Shown in pieces: positions 43,669 through 53,491 of a stretch of 64,000 bases of DNA. The first letter of the stretch is position 1. Each line of letters begins with the position of its first letter. A program made the position numbers and the translations under genes. Source of the DNA: Deferribacteres bacterium (GTDB taxonomy: Bacteria; Zhuqueibacterota; Zhuqueibacteria; Zhuqueibacterales; Geothermadaptataceae); contig JACKDE010000007.1 of assembly GCA_020633675.1 (NCBI GenBank), positions 74,381 through 138,380 of the forward strand, in the 5' to 3' direction. The notes under the pieces are model-generated. The model was not told the DNA's origin and made no database searches. It saw only the letters and a list, made by a program, of their open reading frames with translations.

Positions 43669-43784
43669 GGTTTTACCTACATTGCTTGTTTCACGATTTT
43701 GCCATGAAGGCGCTTTGAGCGGCACGGTGATGAACCAACCAAAGCTGCGTCACGGCGAGCGATTGAATTTCGTTCCACACCCAC

Positions 43785-45830
43785 TCAGCGCGGTGTACGA
43801 TTGCCTAAAAAACTCTCTCCAATTAAAAAAGCGAAGGCTACAAACACCAGGTAGCGCCAGACTTTCTGTTCCGATTCTGCCTGTTGCTCGGGCAACGATA
43901 TACGTGCTTGCGATTGATCGATGACGGTTTGTTCATCTGCTGAATAGAGTTTGGCCAAGAACGCTTCAGGCACAAAAATGTCTGTATCGCTCTCTTCAGT
44001 TGTCAGGTTCACAGCGATATTTTTGTGCATAGATTTTTGCTGAAAACGGTAGATGCCCGGCAGTGATGCACCACCATAAATCAAATTGTCGGACCGCCAT
44101 GTGGACACCACGTTGTCCGGCGTGGCAACTTCAACCTGCGTGTTTGGCTGAAATGAGTCGCCGAGGTAGAGTGGCTGTCCAACCCGGACAAATTGTACTT
44201 TTTCTGCAGGCGGCTGTGCATAAGAAAGTAACGTGTGCAACAAAGGCAGATAGCTGGTCTGAATCGGCAAGTCTGACCATTCGCCATCAATTGGAAAAGA
44301 GAGCATCACTACCTTGCCGCGTCCGGCTGTACCCACGACAATCGCTGGTGCATCATCTCCAAAATTTGCCAACATTTGCGAACCGACCTTGGGCTGTAAA
44401 ATCCAGTGCTGAAAAAAGCGGGCTGCGCTGATATCATTGCTTAGAGCGTTGCTGAGTTGATCGAAAGCGGGATGGCCAATATTGCTGAGCATCATGATGT
44501 CACCGCTGTTGCGATCCAACAATGGCTTCGCCAGATTTTGCAGGCTAGCAGGCGCAATCTCTTCCAAAAACCGGTTGTAAAATTTGATGTCAACTTTGTC
44601 GCCGGGTGCAATGAGCAAACCGCCGCCGTTCCGGACAAATGTCCTCAGAATTTGTACATCATTATTGTTTAGACCGGTGACATTGGCGAGCAAAACCACA
44701 TCGAACGCGTCCGGCGAAATGCGATCCAGCCGCGCCGCTTCGGTTTGGATGAGCCGGAAGGCGCTACCGTGGGTATTGACAGCTTTGTCCGCGAAAAACA
44801 ATTCATCCGCGGGGCCAGAAGCTTTTTCGCCATTAACTGCCAGCACACGGATATATTCACGCTGCTGTGCGACAAAATAATAGCGATTATCTTCCACAAA
44901 GTCATCATCAACGTTCACTTCGAAATAGCCGGCGATGTCGCCACGAGGCAGTTTGACTTGTTCGAAGGGAACAACCTGCGTCGAACCATCAGTAAATTCA
45001 ACCTTTTGGGTCGCAATCGCTTTGCCCGCTACAACTAAATTTACTTCAGCACTTTTAACAACATCAAGTGCTTGATTTTGCACAGTACAAAGCCAGGGCT
45101 GCTCCGTTTCGTCCGGGACTTGTGCGTCGATGATCGTGATGTTGCGCCAAGGCTTTTCCGTGACGGGCAGCAGCTTGACTTCTGCGTGACTGGCGAGCTG
45201 TAAGAAGCTTCCGGTTTCTGGCCAGCCGGATCTTTGAAAATCAGAGATAATGTATAATTCACGCTTGAATAAGGCTGAACCACGCAGCAAATCATCCATT
45301 GTTTGGGTGGCTTCCCGTAGGTTGCAATGCTGATAAGTCGGCTGCAACATGGACAAAACACGCGCCTCGATCCCATCGTTCAAGGGCTCGCGTTCGACAA
45401 TCATTCGCGAATGACCGCCGGCAAAGTAGACCGAGACAATCGTTTCGGGAGCGAGGCCATCAAAAACATCACGCAATGCGGACTTTGCTTGTGTGAGGTG
45501 CTCAGCTGCAAGCATGCTGGCAGATATATCGACAATCAAACCGACTTCCTTTTCATCGCTTGCCCACAAGCCCAACGCGCTGCTCTCGGGAAAATAGGGG
45601 CGAGCAAAGGCAAGGGCGAGCAAAGCAATCGCAGCAATGCGCAGCAACAAAATCAGCAATTGCTTGAGCTTCAACCATCTCACCACTTGCTTCTGGCTTT
45701 CCATCAAAAAACGCATGGCTGCGAAATCGATGCGGACGACTTTGTTGCGCATCAGCAAATGGATCAAAATTGGCACAGCAACTGCCGCTGCCCCAATCAT
45801 CAAAAATGCCGAATTTAGAAAGCTGGGCAT
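43785..45830 (-). CDS. BatA-type VWA / GATase-like membrane protein
   Basis: 681 residues. The N-terminal BatA domain has LNSAFLMIGAAAVAVPILIHLL, then a basic loop and a second helix LLILLLRIAAIALLALAFARPYF. A VWA domain begins VGLIVDISASMLA (MIDAS D-I-S-A-S). The middle is beta-rich, and a GATase1-like segment ends FVRNGGGLLIAPGDKVD. A C-terminal helix (VWRYLVFVAFAFLIGESFL) anchors the end. It follows the DUF58 gene with a 54-nt gap. As in Bat/aerotolerance-type operons, it probably faces the periplasm and works with MoxR and DUF58. Confidence 0.88.
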   Translation of the reverse strand: MPSFLNSAFLMIGAAAVAVPILIHLLMRNKVVRIDFAAMRFLMESQKQVVRWLKLKQLLILLLRIAAIALLALAFARPYFPESSALGLWASDEKEVGLIVDISASMLAAEHLTQAKSALRDVFDGLAPETIVSVYFAGGHSRMIVEREPLNDGIEARVLSMLQPTYQHCNLREATQTMDDLLRGSALFKRELYIISDFQRSGWPETGSFLQLASHAEVKLLPVTEKPWRNITIIDAQVPDETEQPWLCTVQNQALDVVKSAEVNLVVAGKAIATQKVEFTDGSTQVVPFEQVKLPRGDIAGYFEVNVDDDFVEDNRYYFVAQQREYIRVLAVNGEKASGPADELFFADKAVNTHGSAFRLIQTEAARLDRISPDAFDVVLLANVTGLNNNDVQILRTFVRNGGGLLIAPGDKVDIKFYNRFLEEIAPASLQNLAKPLLDRNSGDIMMLSNIGHPAFDQLSNALSNDISAARFFQHWILQPKVGSQMLANFGDDAPAIVVGTAGRGKVVMLSFPIDGEWSDLPIQTSYLPLLHTLLSYAQPPAEKVQFVRVGQPLYLGDSFQPNTQVEVATPDNVVSTWRSDNLIYGGASLPGIYRFQQKSMHKNIAVNLTTEESDTDIFVPEAFLAKLYSADEQTVIDQSQARISLPEQQAESEQKVWRYLVFVAFAFLIGESFLGNRTPR

Positions 45831-45884
45831 TGGTTTCTCTTCAAATTTATCTATTCGTTACTGAAAGGGATCGCTCAGGTGCAA

Positions 45885-46790
45885 TCACATTTTGCCCGAT
45901 CGTGCTGCCAAATAGGCTTGCAAAGCAAAATCGAGCGGCTTGCTGGTGTCCAGCACTGCGTAGTCTATTTTATGCACGCCGCAACCAGTTTTCAACGTTT
46001 CGATATGATCTTGCAAACGACGCATGTAGTCTTCGCGAATGCTTTGTGGAATCGTCATATAACTACCTTCACCTTCAAGCCCGATGAAACGCGTCTTGCT
46101 GTAAAAGGGAAAAGTGAGCTCGGTTTTATCGAGAATATGAAAAACGACTACATCATGGCCACGGAAACGAAAATGCTGCAAAGCATCGATGATATCTTTC
46201 GGCTCGTCGAGCAAATCCGACAGCAAGATCAGTAATCCTTTTTTATTTAGCGTATCGGCAACCTGGTGTAATGGTTTGCCGATCGTGGTGCGTTCGCCAT
46301 GGGAGATATTCTCAATTGCATGCAAGATCGTATGCAAATGTCCCGGCCGCAGCCGCGATGGAATATGAAAATCGATTTTATCACTAAATCCGACGATACC
46401 AACGCTGTCACGTTGACGTATCATCAGATAAGCAAGTGAGGCCGATAAAAAGCTGGCGTAATCGAGTTTGCTCACCTTGCTTGATGCATAAGACATCGAT
46501 TTTGAAATATCGATCAATATATGGCAATTCAGGTTGGTTTCTTCCTCGAATTCCTTGACGTAATATTTATCACTGCGGGCATACACTTTCCAGTCAATAT
46601 GACGCGGATCATCGCCAGGCGTGTACTGCCGGTATTCGGCAAATTCCACACTAAAACCTTTGTATGGACTTTGATGCAAGCCGGACAAAAAGCCTTCGAC
46701 GATGGCGCGTGCGCGCAATTCCATGCCGGAAATCGCAGCGATCACATTCGGATCGAGAAATCGAGTTGGTGCTGAAGCCGTAGCTGCCAT
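45885..46790 (-). CDS. DUF58 domain protein (VWA-like)
   Basis: 301 residues. The DUF58 signature is complete: GFSVEFAEYRQYTPGDDPRHIDWKVYARSDKYYVKEFEEE. It is followed by a VWA-type MIDAS sequence ILIDISKSMSY and LLILLSDLLDEP. There is no membrane helix, so it is cytoplasmic. DUF58 proteins are the near-constant partners of MoxR ATPases, which are thought to remodel them or load metal. Its start is 22 nt after the moxR stop. Confidence 0.93.
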   Translation of the reverse strand: MAATASAPTRFLDPNVIAAISGMELRARAIVEGFLSGLHQSPYKGFSVEFAEYRQYTPGDDPRHIDWKVYARSDKYYVKEFEEETNLNCHILIDISKSMSYASSKVSKLDYASFLSASLAYLMIRQRDSVGIVGFSDKIDFHIPSRLRPGHLHTILHAIENISHGERTTIGKPLHQVADTLNKKGLLILLSDLLDEPKDIIDALQHFRFRGHDVVVFHILDKTELTFPFYSKTRFIGLEGEGSYMTIPQSIREDYMRRLQDHIETLKTGCGVHKIDYAVLDTSKPLDFALQAYLAARSGKM

Positions 46791-46812
46791 GTATCAAAAA
46801 GTCCTTTCCTGA

Positions 46813-47835
46813 CTAAAAACCTTTTGGCTTTTCAATGGTTTCGAGCAGCATCTTGATGATATCTTCAGAACGAATTTTTTCAGATTCTGCATAAAAATTG
46901 GTCAAAATGCGATGGCGCAGAACCGGGCGGGCCAATGCCTGTATATCAGCGATAGACACATTGAAACGGCCGTGCATCAGTGCGCGTGCTTTGCTGCCCA
47001 AAATCAGGTACTGTGAAGCTCGCAAACCTGCGCCCCAATTGACCCATTTTTTGATAAAATCCGGTGCAGCTGGCTTGCTGGCGCGACTGCCTGCAACCAG
47101 CCGGACCGCATAGCGTGCAACATCTTCAGCAACGGCGACATTGCGAATGATTTTTTGAAATTCCAGAATATCTTCACCGCTGACAACTCGTTCAAACTCT
47201 GCTCTGTAGTTTGAAGTGGTATTCGTCACAACAGCAACTTCGTCATCCTCAGGTAAATAATCCATCACAATGTTAAACATAAACCGGTCAAGCTGCGCCT
47301 CCGGAAGGGGATAGGTGCCTTCTAATTCGATGGGGTTTTGTGTTGCCAATACGAAAAATGGTTCATCAAGCGTGTAGGTTTGCCCACCTGCGGTGATGCG
47401 GTGCTCCTGCATTGCCTCAAGAAGAGCAGCCTGAGTTTTCGGCGGTGTCCGGTTGATTTCGTCTGCCAGGATAATATTCGCAAACAACGGTCCCGGAATA
47501 AACTTCATGATGCGCTTGCCCGAAGTCCGATCTTCTTCGATAACGTCGATACCGGTAATGTCCGCAGGCATAAGGTCCGGTGTGAACTGGATACGTTTGA
47601 ATTTGAGGTCCAAAATCTGAGAAAGGGTGCGGATCAGCAGGGTTTTTGCCAACCCCGGCACACCCGTAATCAGACAATGTCCACCAGTGAAAAGTGCAAT
47701 CAGTACTTCATCGATGACATCATCTTGACCAACAATAATCTTGCGCAATTCCGAAATGATCAAATCACGCCCTTTGATCAACTTCGCAATAAGTTCATCT
47801 TCTTTTTGCTTTTCTTGCATTTCCATTTCGTTCAT
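46813..47835 (-). CDS. MoxR family AAA+ ATPase
   Basis: 340 residues with AAGGA 8 nt before the ATG. AAA+ motifs are Walker A GVPGLAKTLL, Walker B ILADEINR, the pre-sensor PPKTQAALLEAMQE and sensor 1 VLATQNPIELEGTYPLPEAQLDRF. The C-terminal lid domain is present. MoxR ATPases act as chaperones for VWA-domain partners; three candidate partners (DUF58, BatA and VWA/GATase proteins) are encoded directly downstream. Its own start is 57 nt after the second DUF4159 gene. Confidence 0.95.
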   Translation of the reverse strand: MNEMEMQEKQKEDELIAKLIKGRDLIISELRKIIVGQDDVIDEVLIALFTGGHCLITGVPGLAKTLLIRTLSQILDLKFKRIQFTPDLMPADITGIDVIEEDRTSGKRIMKFIPGPLFANIILADEINRTPPKTQAALLEAMQEHRITAGGQTYTLDEPFFVLATQNPIELEGTYPLPEAQLDRFMFNIVMDYLPEDDEVAVVTNTTSNYRAEFERVVSGEDILEFQKIIRNVAVAEDVARYAVRLVAGSRASKPAAPDFIKKWVNWGAGLRASQYLILGSKARALMHGRFNVSIADIQALARPVLRHRILTNFYAESEKIRSEDIIKMLLETIEKPKGF

Positions 47836-47892
47836 AAACCAGTCCTTTTGCTGAATAGAGCTTTATCTGTCCATTAATATGACAGTTCTTGA

Positions 47893-48666
47893 TCAATGCG
47901 TTAGGGAGTAAACGATGTAATTTATGCCCAGCTTATAACCCAGGATTGAATAATAGCGGGGATACGAATAGTCCCCGGTATGCTCCCAACTGTCGCCCAG
48001 ATCGACATTGTGATTGACCAGCACCATCAACCGGCCCTGATCATCAAAGATGCCTTTGCATTCTGCACGCACGCCACCTTTTTCAAAAGTCGTGCCGCGC
48101 AGGATGCTGCCCAGTCCGGGCACTTGTGGGAATTCGCCTTCAAAGTCGTAGTAGCAGTGAAAAATTGGATGATCCATCGGAATCTCACGCGGTGTGCGAT
48201 CCGGAAACACCTTTTGAAACTGCTCGATGAAATTGGCCCATTCGCGCGGGCCGTGAAAATCATCGATAAAGAGAAAGCCGCCACGCAGCAGCCACTCACG
48301 CAAAAAATCAGCTTCTTCCTGTGTCAGTTGCATGTAGCCAGCTTCCACCAAATAGGCAAAAGGAAAGTCGAACAATTCCTCATTGTCGAGGGAAAAAGAG
48401 AGTGCACGTTCTTCAATCGGCAAGTAGGTTCCTCGCGCCAGTGCCAGCAAAAAATTCTCATCTGCTGACGGATAGTCAACACGCCAACTGCTTTGATTGC
48501 CGTACCGGAATCGGAATCCCATTCCGAATTCGCCCATATTGTACTGAATACGGACAAATGTGAATTTGTCATCCCAGGATTTCTGCGCATGCGCAATGGG
48601 GGCAGAAGTGACCAATACCGTAGCCAGTATTAGCAAAATGAGATTTTTTTTTGCTAACGAAACCAT
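47893..48666 (-). CDS. DUF4159 domain exported protein (copy 1, downstream)
   Basis: 257 residues with a signal peptide (about 7-27, ending APIAHAQ). The single DUF4159 domain shows FTFVRIQYNM, RVDYPSADENFLLALARGT, LRGGFLFIDDFHGPREW, DHPIFHCYYDF and the ending LGYKLGINYIVYSLTH. The domain is predicted to have a GATase/flavodoxin-like fold; its function is unknown. It is separated by a single nucleotide from the upstream paralogue, with which it shares the whole pattern, so the pair arose by tandem duplication. Confidence 0.88.
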   Translation of the reverse strand: MVSLAKKNLILLILATVLVTSAPIAHAQKSWDDKFTFVRIQYNMGEFGMGFRFRYGNQSSWRVDYPSADENFLLALARGTYLPIEERALSFSLDNEELFDFPFAYLVEAGYMQLTQEEADFLREWLLRGGFLFIDDFHGPREWANFIEQFQKVFPDRTPREIPMDHPIFHCYYDFEGEFPQVPGLGSILRGTTFEKGGVRAECKGIFDDQGRLMVLVNHNVDLGDSWEHTGDYSYPRYYSILGYKLGINYIVYSLTH

Positions 48667-48667
48667 A

Positions 48668-49444
48668 TCAATGGGTCATCGAGTAAATGAAATAATTGAT
48701 GCCTAATTTGTAGGATTCCAGCCGAAAATTCGCCGCGGTAGCCATTTCCCAACCATCACCGATATCGTTGTTGTAGTTGATGATCGCAGCAAGTCTGCCA
48801 TTTTCGTCGAACATGCCGTAATAAATCGGATCGCCGTAGCGATAGTATGGCGTATCCATTGGCAGATAAGGAAATTCGAAAAAACAATTAAAAATCGGAT
48901 GACTGCTATTGAGCTTTTCAATTTTGAAATCTGGCACTGCTTTTTTCAGTTGCTGACGCAAATTGTTCATTTCTTCCGCCAGGCGAAAGTCATCCACAAT
49001 CATGAAGCCACCGCGTTTGAGGTATTCTCCCAAACGCACAGCCAACTCATCTCGCAGATTCCAGTAGCCGATCTCGCATATGTACAGAACCGGATAATTG
49101 AAAATTTCATCCGAATCCAGAGTGAGAATTTTGGTTTTGTGAGTGACTCCAACTTGGGTCAGCCGTTCGATCATGTCATACATATTTTGTTCGGCGGTAG
49201 GATAATCGTGCGCCCAGGGCTCCATGCCATTGCGAAAAAAGCTATAGAAAGCGAATGCTGGTATCCGCCCACTCTCATGCTTGACCCGAATAAATTGAAA
49301 CAAGCTGGGATCGAAATTGATTCCGGTTTGTGTGTTGGTGGTGGTCTGCGCCAAAATCACTTGCGGTGCTGCAAGTACAAACAAAACGATGCAGAACAAT
49401 GCCAATGTAGGTCTGTGTAGGCTAATGCGAGTTTTTTTGTTCAT
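48668..49444 (-). CDS. DUF4159 domain exported protein (copy 2, upstream)
   Basis: About 258 residues from the ATG at 49444; other in-frame ATGs at 49453 and 49501 are possible. A signal peptide ends near VILAQ. The pattern matches copy 1: FQFIRVKHESG, HDYPTAEQNMYDMIERLT, LKRGGFMIVDDFRLAEEM, SHPIFNCFFEF, NYNNDIGDGWE and the ending SYKLGINYFIYSMTH. The two are clearly divergent, so the duplication is old. It stands between the TPR/peptidase gene and copy 1, all on the minus strand. Confidence 0.87.
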   Translation of the reverse strand: MNKKTRISLHRPTLALFCIVLFVLAAPQVILAQTTTNTQTGINFDPSLFQFIRVKHESGRIPAFAFYSFFRNGMEPWAHDYPTAEQNMYDMIERLTQVGVTHKTKILTLDSDEIFNYPVLYICEIGYWNLRDELAVRLGEYLKRGGFMIVDDFRLAEEMNNLRQQLKKAVPDFKIEKLNSSHPIFNCFFEFPYLPMDTPYYRYGDPIYYGMFDENGRLAAIINYNNDIGDGWEMATAANFRLESYKLGINYFIYSMTH

Positions 49445-49558
49445 TTCGAACATGTTAAAAGGATGCTTAATTCTCTTGTTTGTACGATCTTTTCGTCGCA
49501 TATGCGGGGGCGCAAAATGATACGGAGAAAGTTGGATAAAAACAAGCTATCCATCTAT

Positions 49559-52219
49559 TCAGTTTTGCACTGATTTCAGCAAAATCTCCTGTGCTTTGGC
49601 ATAGGTCGGCGCGATTTCCAGTGCAAGCAAAGCATGTTTTTTTGCTTCTGACTTGTCGTTTATCAGCAAAAATGCCTCGGCTAATCTGCAGTGTGCGCCT
49701 GCCTTGTCAGTTGGTTTGAGGCTGAGTTCGATGCGAAATTCATGAACAGCCCTTTCACCATCGCCTTTCGCCATAAATATTTCGCCGAGTTGCTTGTGGA
49801 TTTGTCCATTGTAAGGCGAAATCTCGATTGCGGTTTCCAAACCTTTTTGTGCCAGCTCCTGTTGCTCCAAAGCTGAGGCTAATTCAAACAATTGCATGGC
49901 TGCGCGATAATTTTTTGCGCTGTGATCAACCCATTTGCTCAACAGGTTTACCGCTTTCAAGGAATCGGCTTGCAATAGATAGGCATCGATGAGACCCGGA
50001 TAAGCGCTACCTTGCGAAACATCTTCCGGAAACATGTTGTGGGCTTTTTCCAGGAGAGAAATTGCTTCATCGCGCAAACCATCGGCGGCAAGGAGTTTGC
50101 CCAAATGTAGCGTTGCGAAATAATTGCCTGGCTCATCTGTAACAAGAACACGCAGCTTGGCGACACGCTCTGATGGCTCTTGCGGCAATTTTTCTGTATC
50201 CCAACTAAAATCAATCCCATCTTTCAGAAATTGCGAGCGCAAGAACTGCTTGAACGCCTCATCAAATGCCTCCGTGGTCATACCTAAAACGAGCTGGACA
50301 GCTTGTGGCGTATCTTTGCCATCCCGAAAAGCGCCCAACATCGCGAGCAGCTTGTCAAATCCAAATTGCTTGTCGATGAAGGCGACCATCTGCGAAGATT
50401 GATAATAGGAAAAAGTGACCCGGCCGGGATCGCCAACAAATCCTGAATCCAATTCTTTGAGCGGAATGACCTTGTCACGCTGCAAGGCGTTGATCATTGC
50501 AAGATGAAAATTCATATCCCAGGCTGGATTTGCAGTAGTCGCCTCATAAACCGCAATGCCCTCGGCCATCCAGCGCGGAATTCGATTGTTGGTGAGGGTA
50601 AGATGAACGACATGTGCAAATTCATGCCACAATGTTTCGAACCAATTGAATGTGCCAATTGAACGGGCGCGCGGTGAGTTCATGGTGATCAGCGGACCGA
50701 AGCAAATACCCAGAAACGCTTGTGAACCGGGCAAACCAAAACAACGCACAGCAAAATCGTCATGACTCGGAAATATTTCGATGGTCACAGGAAAATCGAT
50801 TGTCACTTTATAGCGCGGCACCATTGCACGATACGCGCGCTCGGCCAGGTCAGCTGCATAAGGGCCAACAATATCAACATCTTCTTTGTGCAATCTGATT
50901 TGAAAATGCTCTGTTTCAATGGTCTCATAGTCTTTGTAGCTGTCGAACAGATCGAGCAGGTTTTTGGTCCATACATTGTACGGATCGAGTTTAAAAGCTT
51001 TTTCCAGCAAATCCCTGGCCTCATCCAGCTTTGCCAGGCGTGAAAGGGTGGTTCCCAGGCCCGCCAGTGCTCTCACATCATTTTCGTTGATGGCCAGGGC
51101 GCGACGATACTCTGTTACAGCCTCTTTAAACAGGTATCTTCTTGCGAGCAGATCGCCTGCTTCGGTGAACAGCTGATGGTAGGCCGGATTGATTTTTAAA
51201 ACGTTCTGCGCGGTTGCTTCAAATCGACCGCGATCCTTTTGCAGAAGATGATATTTAGCCTGCAGAGTAAGGGCTTCAAGATTTTGTGGCGCAATTTTGA
51301 GTGCTTTTTTTATCTGTTCATCCGCTCGTTCCAGATCGCCGGTGTCGAGCGCCCAATGTGCTGCATAATTCAAGATGTCCAAACGGCGCGGGTGCTTTTC
51401 AAGCAGAGCTTTAATAATCTCAGGATTGCTTTGCGGTTGAGTTTGCTCGTTGGTGCGGGCAAGGCCAATTTGTGCATCGACAGCGTTGGGATTGAGCCGA
51501 AGGGCGTCATTGAACGTCGCCAAGGCATCAGAAAAATTGTATTTTTCGAGAAAAATATTGCCCCAATGCACAAAAACCCGCCAGTCGGGATTGCGTTGAC
51601 GGCTGGCATCGGCAAAAAGGTCGTTTGCATCTTGAAAACGATTGAGAAAAACACAGGCGCGCGCAGTCAGAAAACTCAGGCGTGCATCCGGATAGGGAGT
51701 GATTTTGTACAAATCGACAAAATATTGTAACAAACTGCGAGCGCGTTCATTATTTCCCCATTCCGCTTCCAGCTCACCCAAATTGAGACGCGCTTCGAGA
51801 TAGGTCGAGTCCAATGCAAAGGCTTGCTCGAAATAAGACCGGGCTTGATCATAATTCGATGCCGCCAACTCGAGCTCACCCAGACGATTCAGCAGTGGCT
51901 CATACGCCTGCCAGCCACGACGCGAGCTGATCTCTGCTTTTGCTGCCTCAAGGTCGTCATTTTGCTCGAGGGCGTAGGTCAACCAAACCAATGACTCAGC
52001 TGATTGGCGACGACCCTTGAGCGTATCAATGGCTTTTTCATATTCGCCTTGCAAAAAATATTTCTTGCCCTGTTCAACATTTTGTGCAAACAAGGCAACC
52101 GGGGAGAGAAAGGCCAACGTTGCGGTGACGATGATTATATCTCGCGCCTGTGAGCATAGCGGTTTAGTTTGATTGATAGAAAAGAAGGGAAGAGAGATGA
52201 ATCGAGAGAATGTAAACAT
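49559..52219 (-). CDS. TPR protein with HEFAH metallopeptidase (peptidase MA-like) domain
   Basis: About 886 residues from the ATG at 52219; in-frame ATGs lie at 52246 and 52318, and the true start is uncertain. A membrane/signal segment ending VALFAQ precedes roughly a dozen TPRs. A gluzincin-type peptidase domain follows, with WHEFAHVVHL supplying the two zinc His and the catalytic Glu, and PRWMAEGIAVYEA giving the third ligand Glu. TPRs resume at the C-terminus. This TPR-peptidase-TPR layout suggests a secreted envelope protease with a large docking surface. It precedes the DUF4159 pair. Confidence 0.87.
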   Translation of the reverse strand: MFTFSRFISLPFFSINQTKPLCSQARDIIIVTATLAFLSPVALFAQNVEQGKKYFLQGEYEKAIDTLKGRRQSAESLVWLTYALEQNDDLEAAKAEISSRRGWQAYEPLLNRLGELELAASNYDQARSYFEQAFALDSTYLEARLNLGELEAEWGNNERARSLLQYFVDLYKITPYPDARLSFLTARACVFLNRFQDANDLFADASRQRNPDWRVFVHWGNIFLEKYNFSDALATFNDALRLNPNAVDAQIGLARTNEQTQPQSNPEIIKALLEKHPRRLDILNYAAHWALDTGDLERADEQIKKALKIAPQNLEALTLQAKYHLLQKDRGRFEATAQNVLKINPAYHQLFTEAGDLLARRYLFKEAVTEYRRALAINENDVRALAGLGTTLSRLAKLDEARDLLEKAFKLDPYNVWTKNLLDLFDSYKDYETIETEHFQIRLHKEDVDIVGPYAADLAERAYRAMVPRYKVTIDFPVTIEIFPSHDDFAVRCFGLPGSQAFLGICFGPLITMNSPRARSIGTFNWFETLWHEFAHVVHLTLTNNRIPRWMAEGIAVYEATTANPAWDMNFHLAMINALQRDKVIPLKELDSGFVGDPGRVTFSYYQSSQMVAFIDKQFGFDKLLAMLGAFRDGKDTPQAVQLVLGMTTEAFDEAFKQFLRSQFLKDGIDFSWDTEKLPQEPSERVAKLRVLVTDEPGNYFATLHLGKLLAADGLRDEAISLLEKAHNMFPEDVSQGSAYPGLIDAYLLQADSLKAVNLLSKWVDHSAKNYRAAMQLFELASALEQQELAQKGLETAIEISPYNGQIHKQLGEIFMAKGDGERAVHEFRIELSLKPTDKAGAHCRLAEAFLLINDKSEAKKHALLALEIAPTYAKAQEILLKSVQN

Positions 52220-52499
52220 GCCTTTACCGTGCTGGTCAGAAAGCATTCCGAAAGAACGAACCGGCGATTCAATTAAATGTTCTTTTTGCGTTGCAGCCAT
52301 CAAAGGGACTGGACGCATAGTTCATTCTTTCGGCGAATGCTGTGGTTTTCCTAGCGCCGGGCGCTTTTTAAACAGAGCGATTCTTGATGGCGCAAAGGTC
52401 TTCTAATTACCAGGAAAAGACAACAAAGTTCCTGGATCTGTGGACGTTTAATTGTCGTGTTAGCAGGACGATGGAAATCGTTGGAAGGGTTTGTTAATT

Positions 52500-53441
52500 C
52501 TAATAAAATATTTTGCTATTTGAAAGTGAAACGGAGTCTGTTTTGATTTCGACCAGGTGCAAACGCTCTTCATCGATGGTTTTGCGAAAAAACTTGCTGG
52601 CGGTGCCATCTTTTTCGACAATATCATATTCGGTTTCCATCGAAATCGTCGCAACTGTTTTAGCGACGATGCCTTTGCGGAAGGCAAAATAGAGCTTGCC
52701 TTCGCTTTGGGTCTTATAGTGCGCGCTCCACTCTCTGAACTGATTCTTTTCATTCCATTTTGTCGCCGTCATATCGCTGGACTTTTCAAATTGACTGAAA
52801 TATTCAATAATTGCGCATTGATACTCATCTACCTTCCCAAATCCTGTAAACTTGTACTTGATGACCACAGGAATGGGTTCATTGTCCGGGATAGAGAGAT
52901 AAATTGTGTGCTTCCATTTGTAACCGGGTTGTATCTCCTTATCAGGAAATACAGGTTGTCGGGTTTTGTAAGCGCTCTCATAGTACTCGGTCGCAGAGTC
53001 GTTGCGGCCTTTTGCATAGACAATTTCACCGTCATGCCGCATCGAAAGGGTGTATTTATCCACACGTCCGATGAGTTCCTCGCTGGTTTTTTCTTTCTTG
53101 CCTTCAAAATTATCCGGGTAGACAAAGGTGTCTGCGACGACGACAAAGCTGACCAGCAAATTGTAGATATTCTGAACCGAATCTGGCTCGAGAACCTTTA
53201 TTTCGGATTTTTGCTTCTGTTGATGCAAAACCCTGGTGACCGCTCCGTCTTGTTCGGTGGTTTCATACGTGACGTCATCCGCCATTTCGTACACATACGA
53301 TTCGCCGGGCGTGTATTTGAAGGAGAGATGGACGCTATGATCATCCTGCGAGCAACTGGAAGCAAAGAAGCCACAGAGCAGAAGTAGAATTGTCAGGCAC
53401 GACGCCTTGTGAATGGACTGTGCAAACATCGAGTATCTCAT
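52500..53441 (-). CDS. lipoprotein of unknown function in the ECF sigma operon
   Basis: About 313 residues from the ATG at 53441, which has GGGA just upstream and directly precedes a signal peptide; an in-frame ATG at 53483 is the alternative. The lipobox is FASSC. The mature part is beta-rich, beginning HLSFKYTPGESYVYEM, with no cysteines or catalytic motif that I recognise. I cannot name a family. It follows the anti-sigma gene closely (8 nt from the ATG at 53483, 50 nt from 53441), which makes it a likely sensor or target in the same envelope-stress circuit. Confidence 0.75.
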   Translation of the reverse strand: MRYSMFAQSIHKASCLTILLLLCGFFASSCSQDDHSVHLSFKYTPGESYVYEMADDVTYETTEQDGAVTRVLHQQKQKSEIKVLEPDSVQNIYNLLVSFVVVADTFVYPDNFEGKKEKTSEELIGRVDKYTLSMRHDGEIVYAKGRNDSATEYYESAYKTRQPVFPDKEIQPGYKWKHTIYLSIPDNEPIPVVIKYKFTGFGKVDEYQCAIIEYFSQFEKSSDMTATKWNEKNQFREWSAHYKTQSEGKLYFAFRKGIVAKTVATISMETEYDIVEKDGTASKFFRKTIDEERLHLVEIKTDSVSLSNSKIFY

Positions 53442-53491
53442 CGATCCCAGTTTTGGATAGTGAAAAGTGAATGCTGATACCATTGCGACAG

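Noticed and set aside
52557..53387. 276-codon open frame on the plus strand.
   Set aside because: It is antisense to the lipoprotein gene, which has a lipobox and tight spacing to the anti-sigma gene. The plus frame has no start signal.
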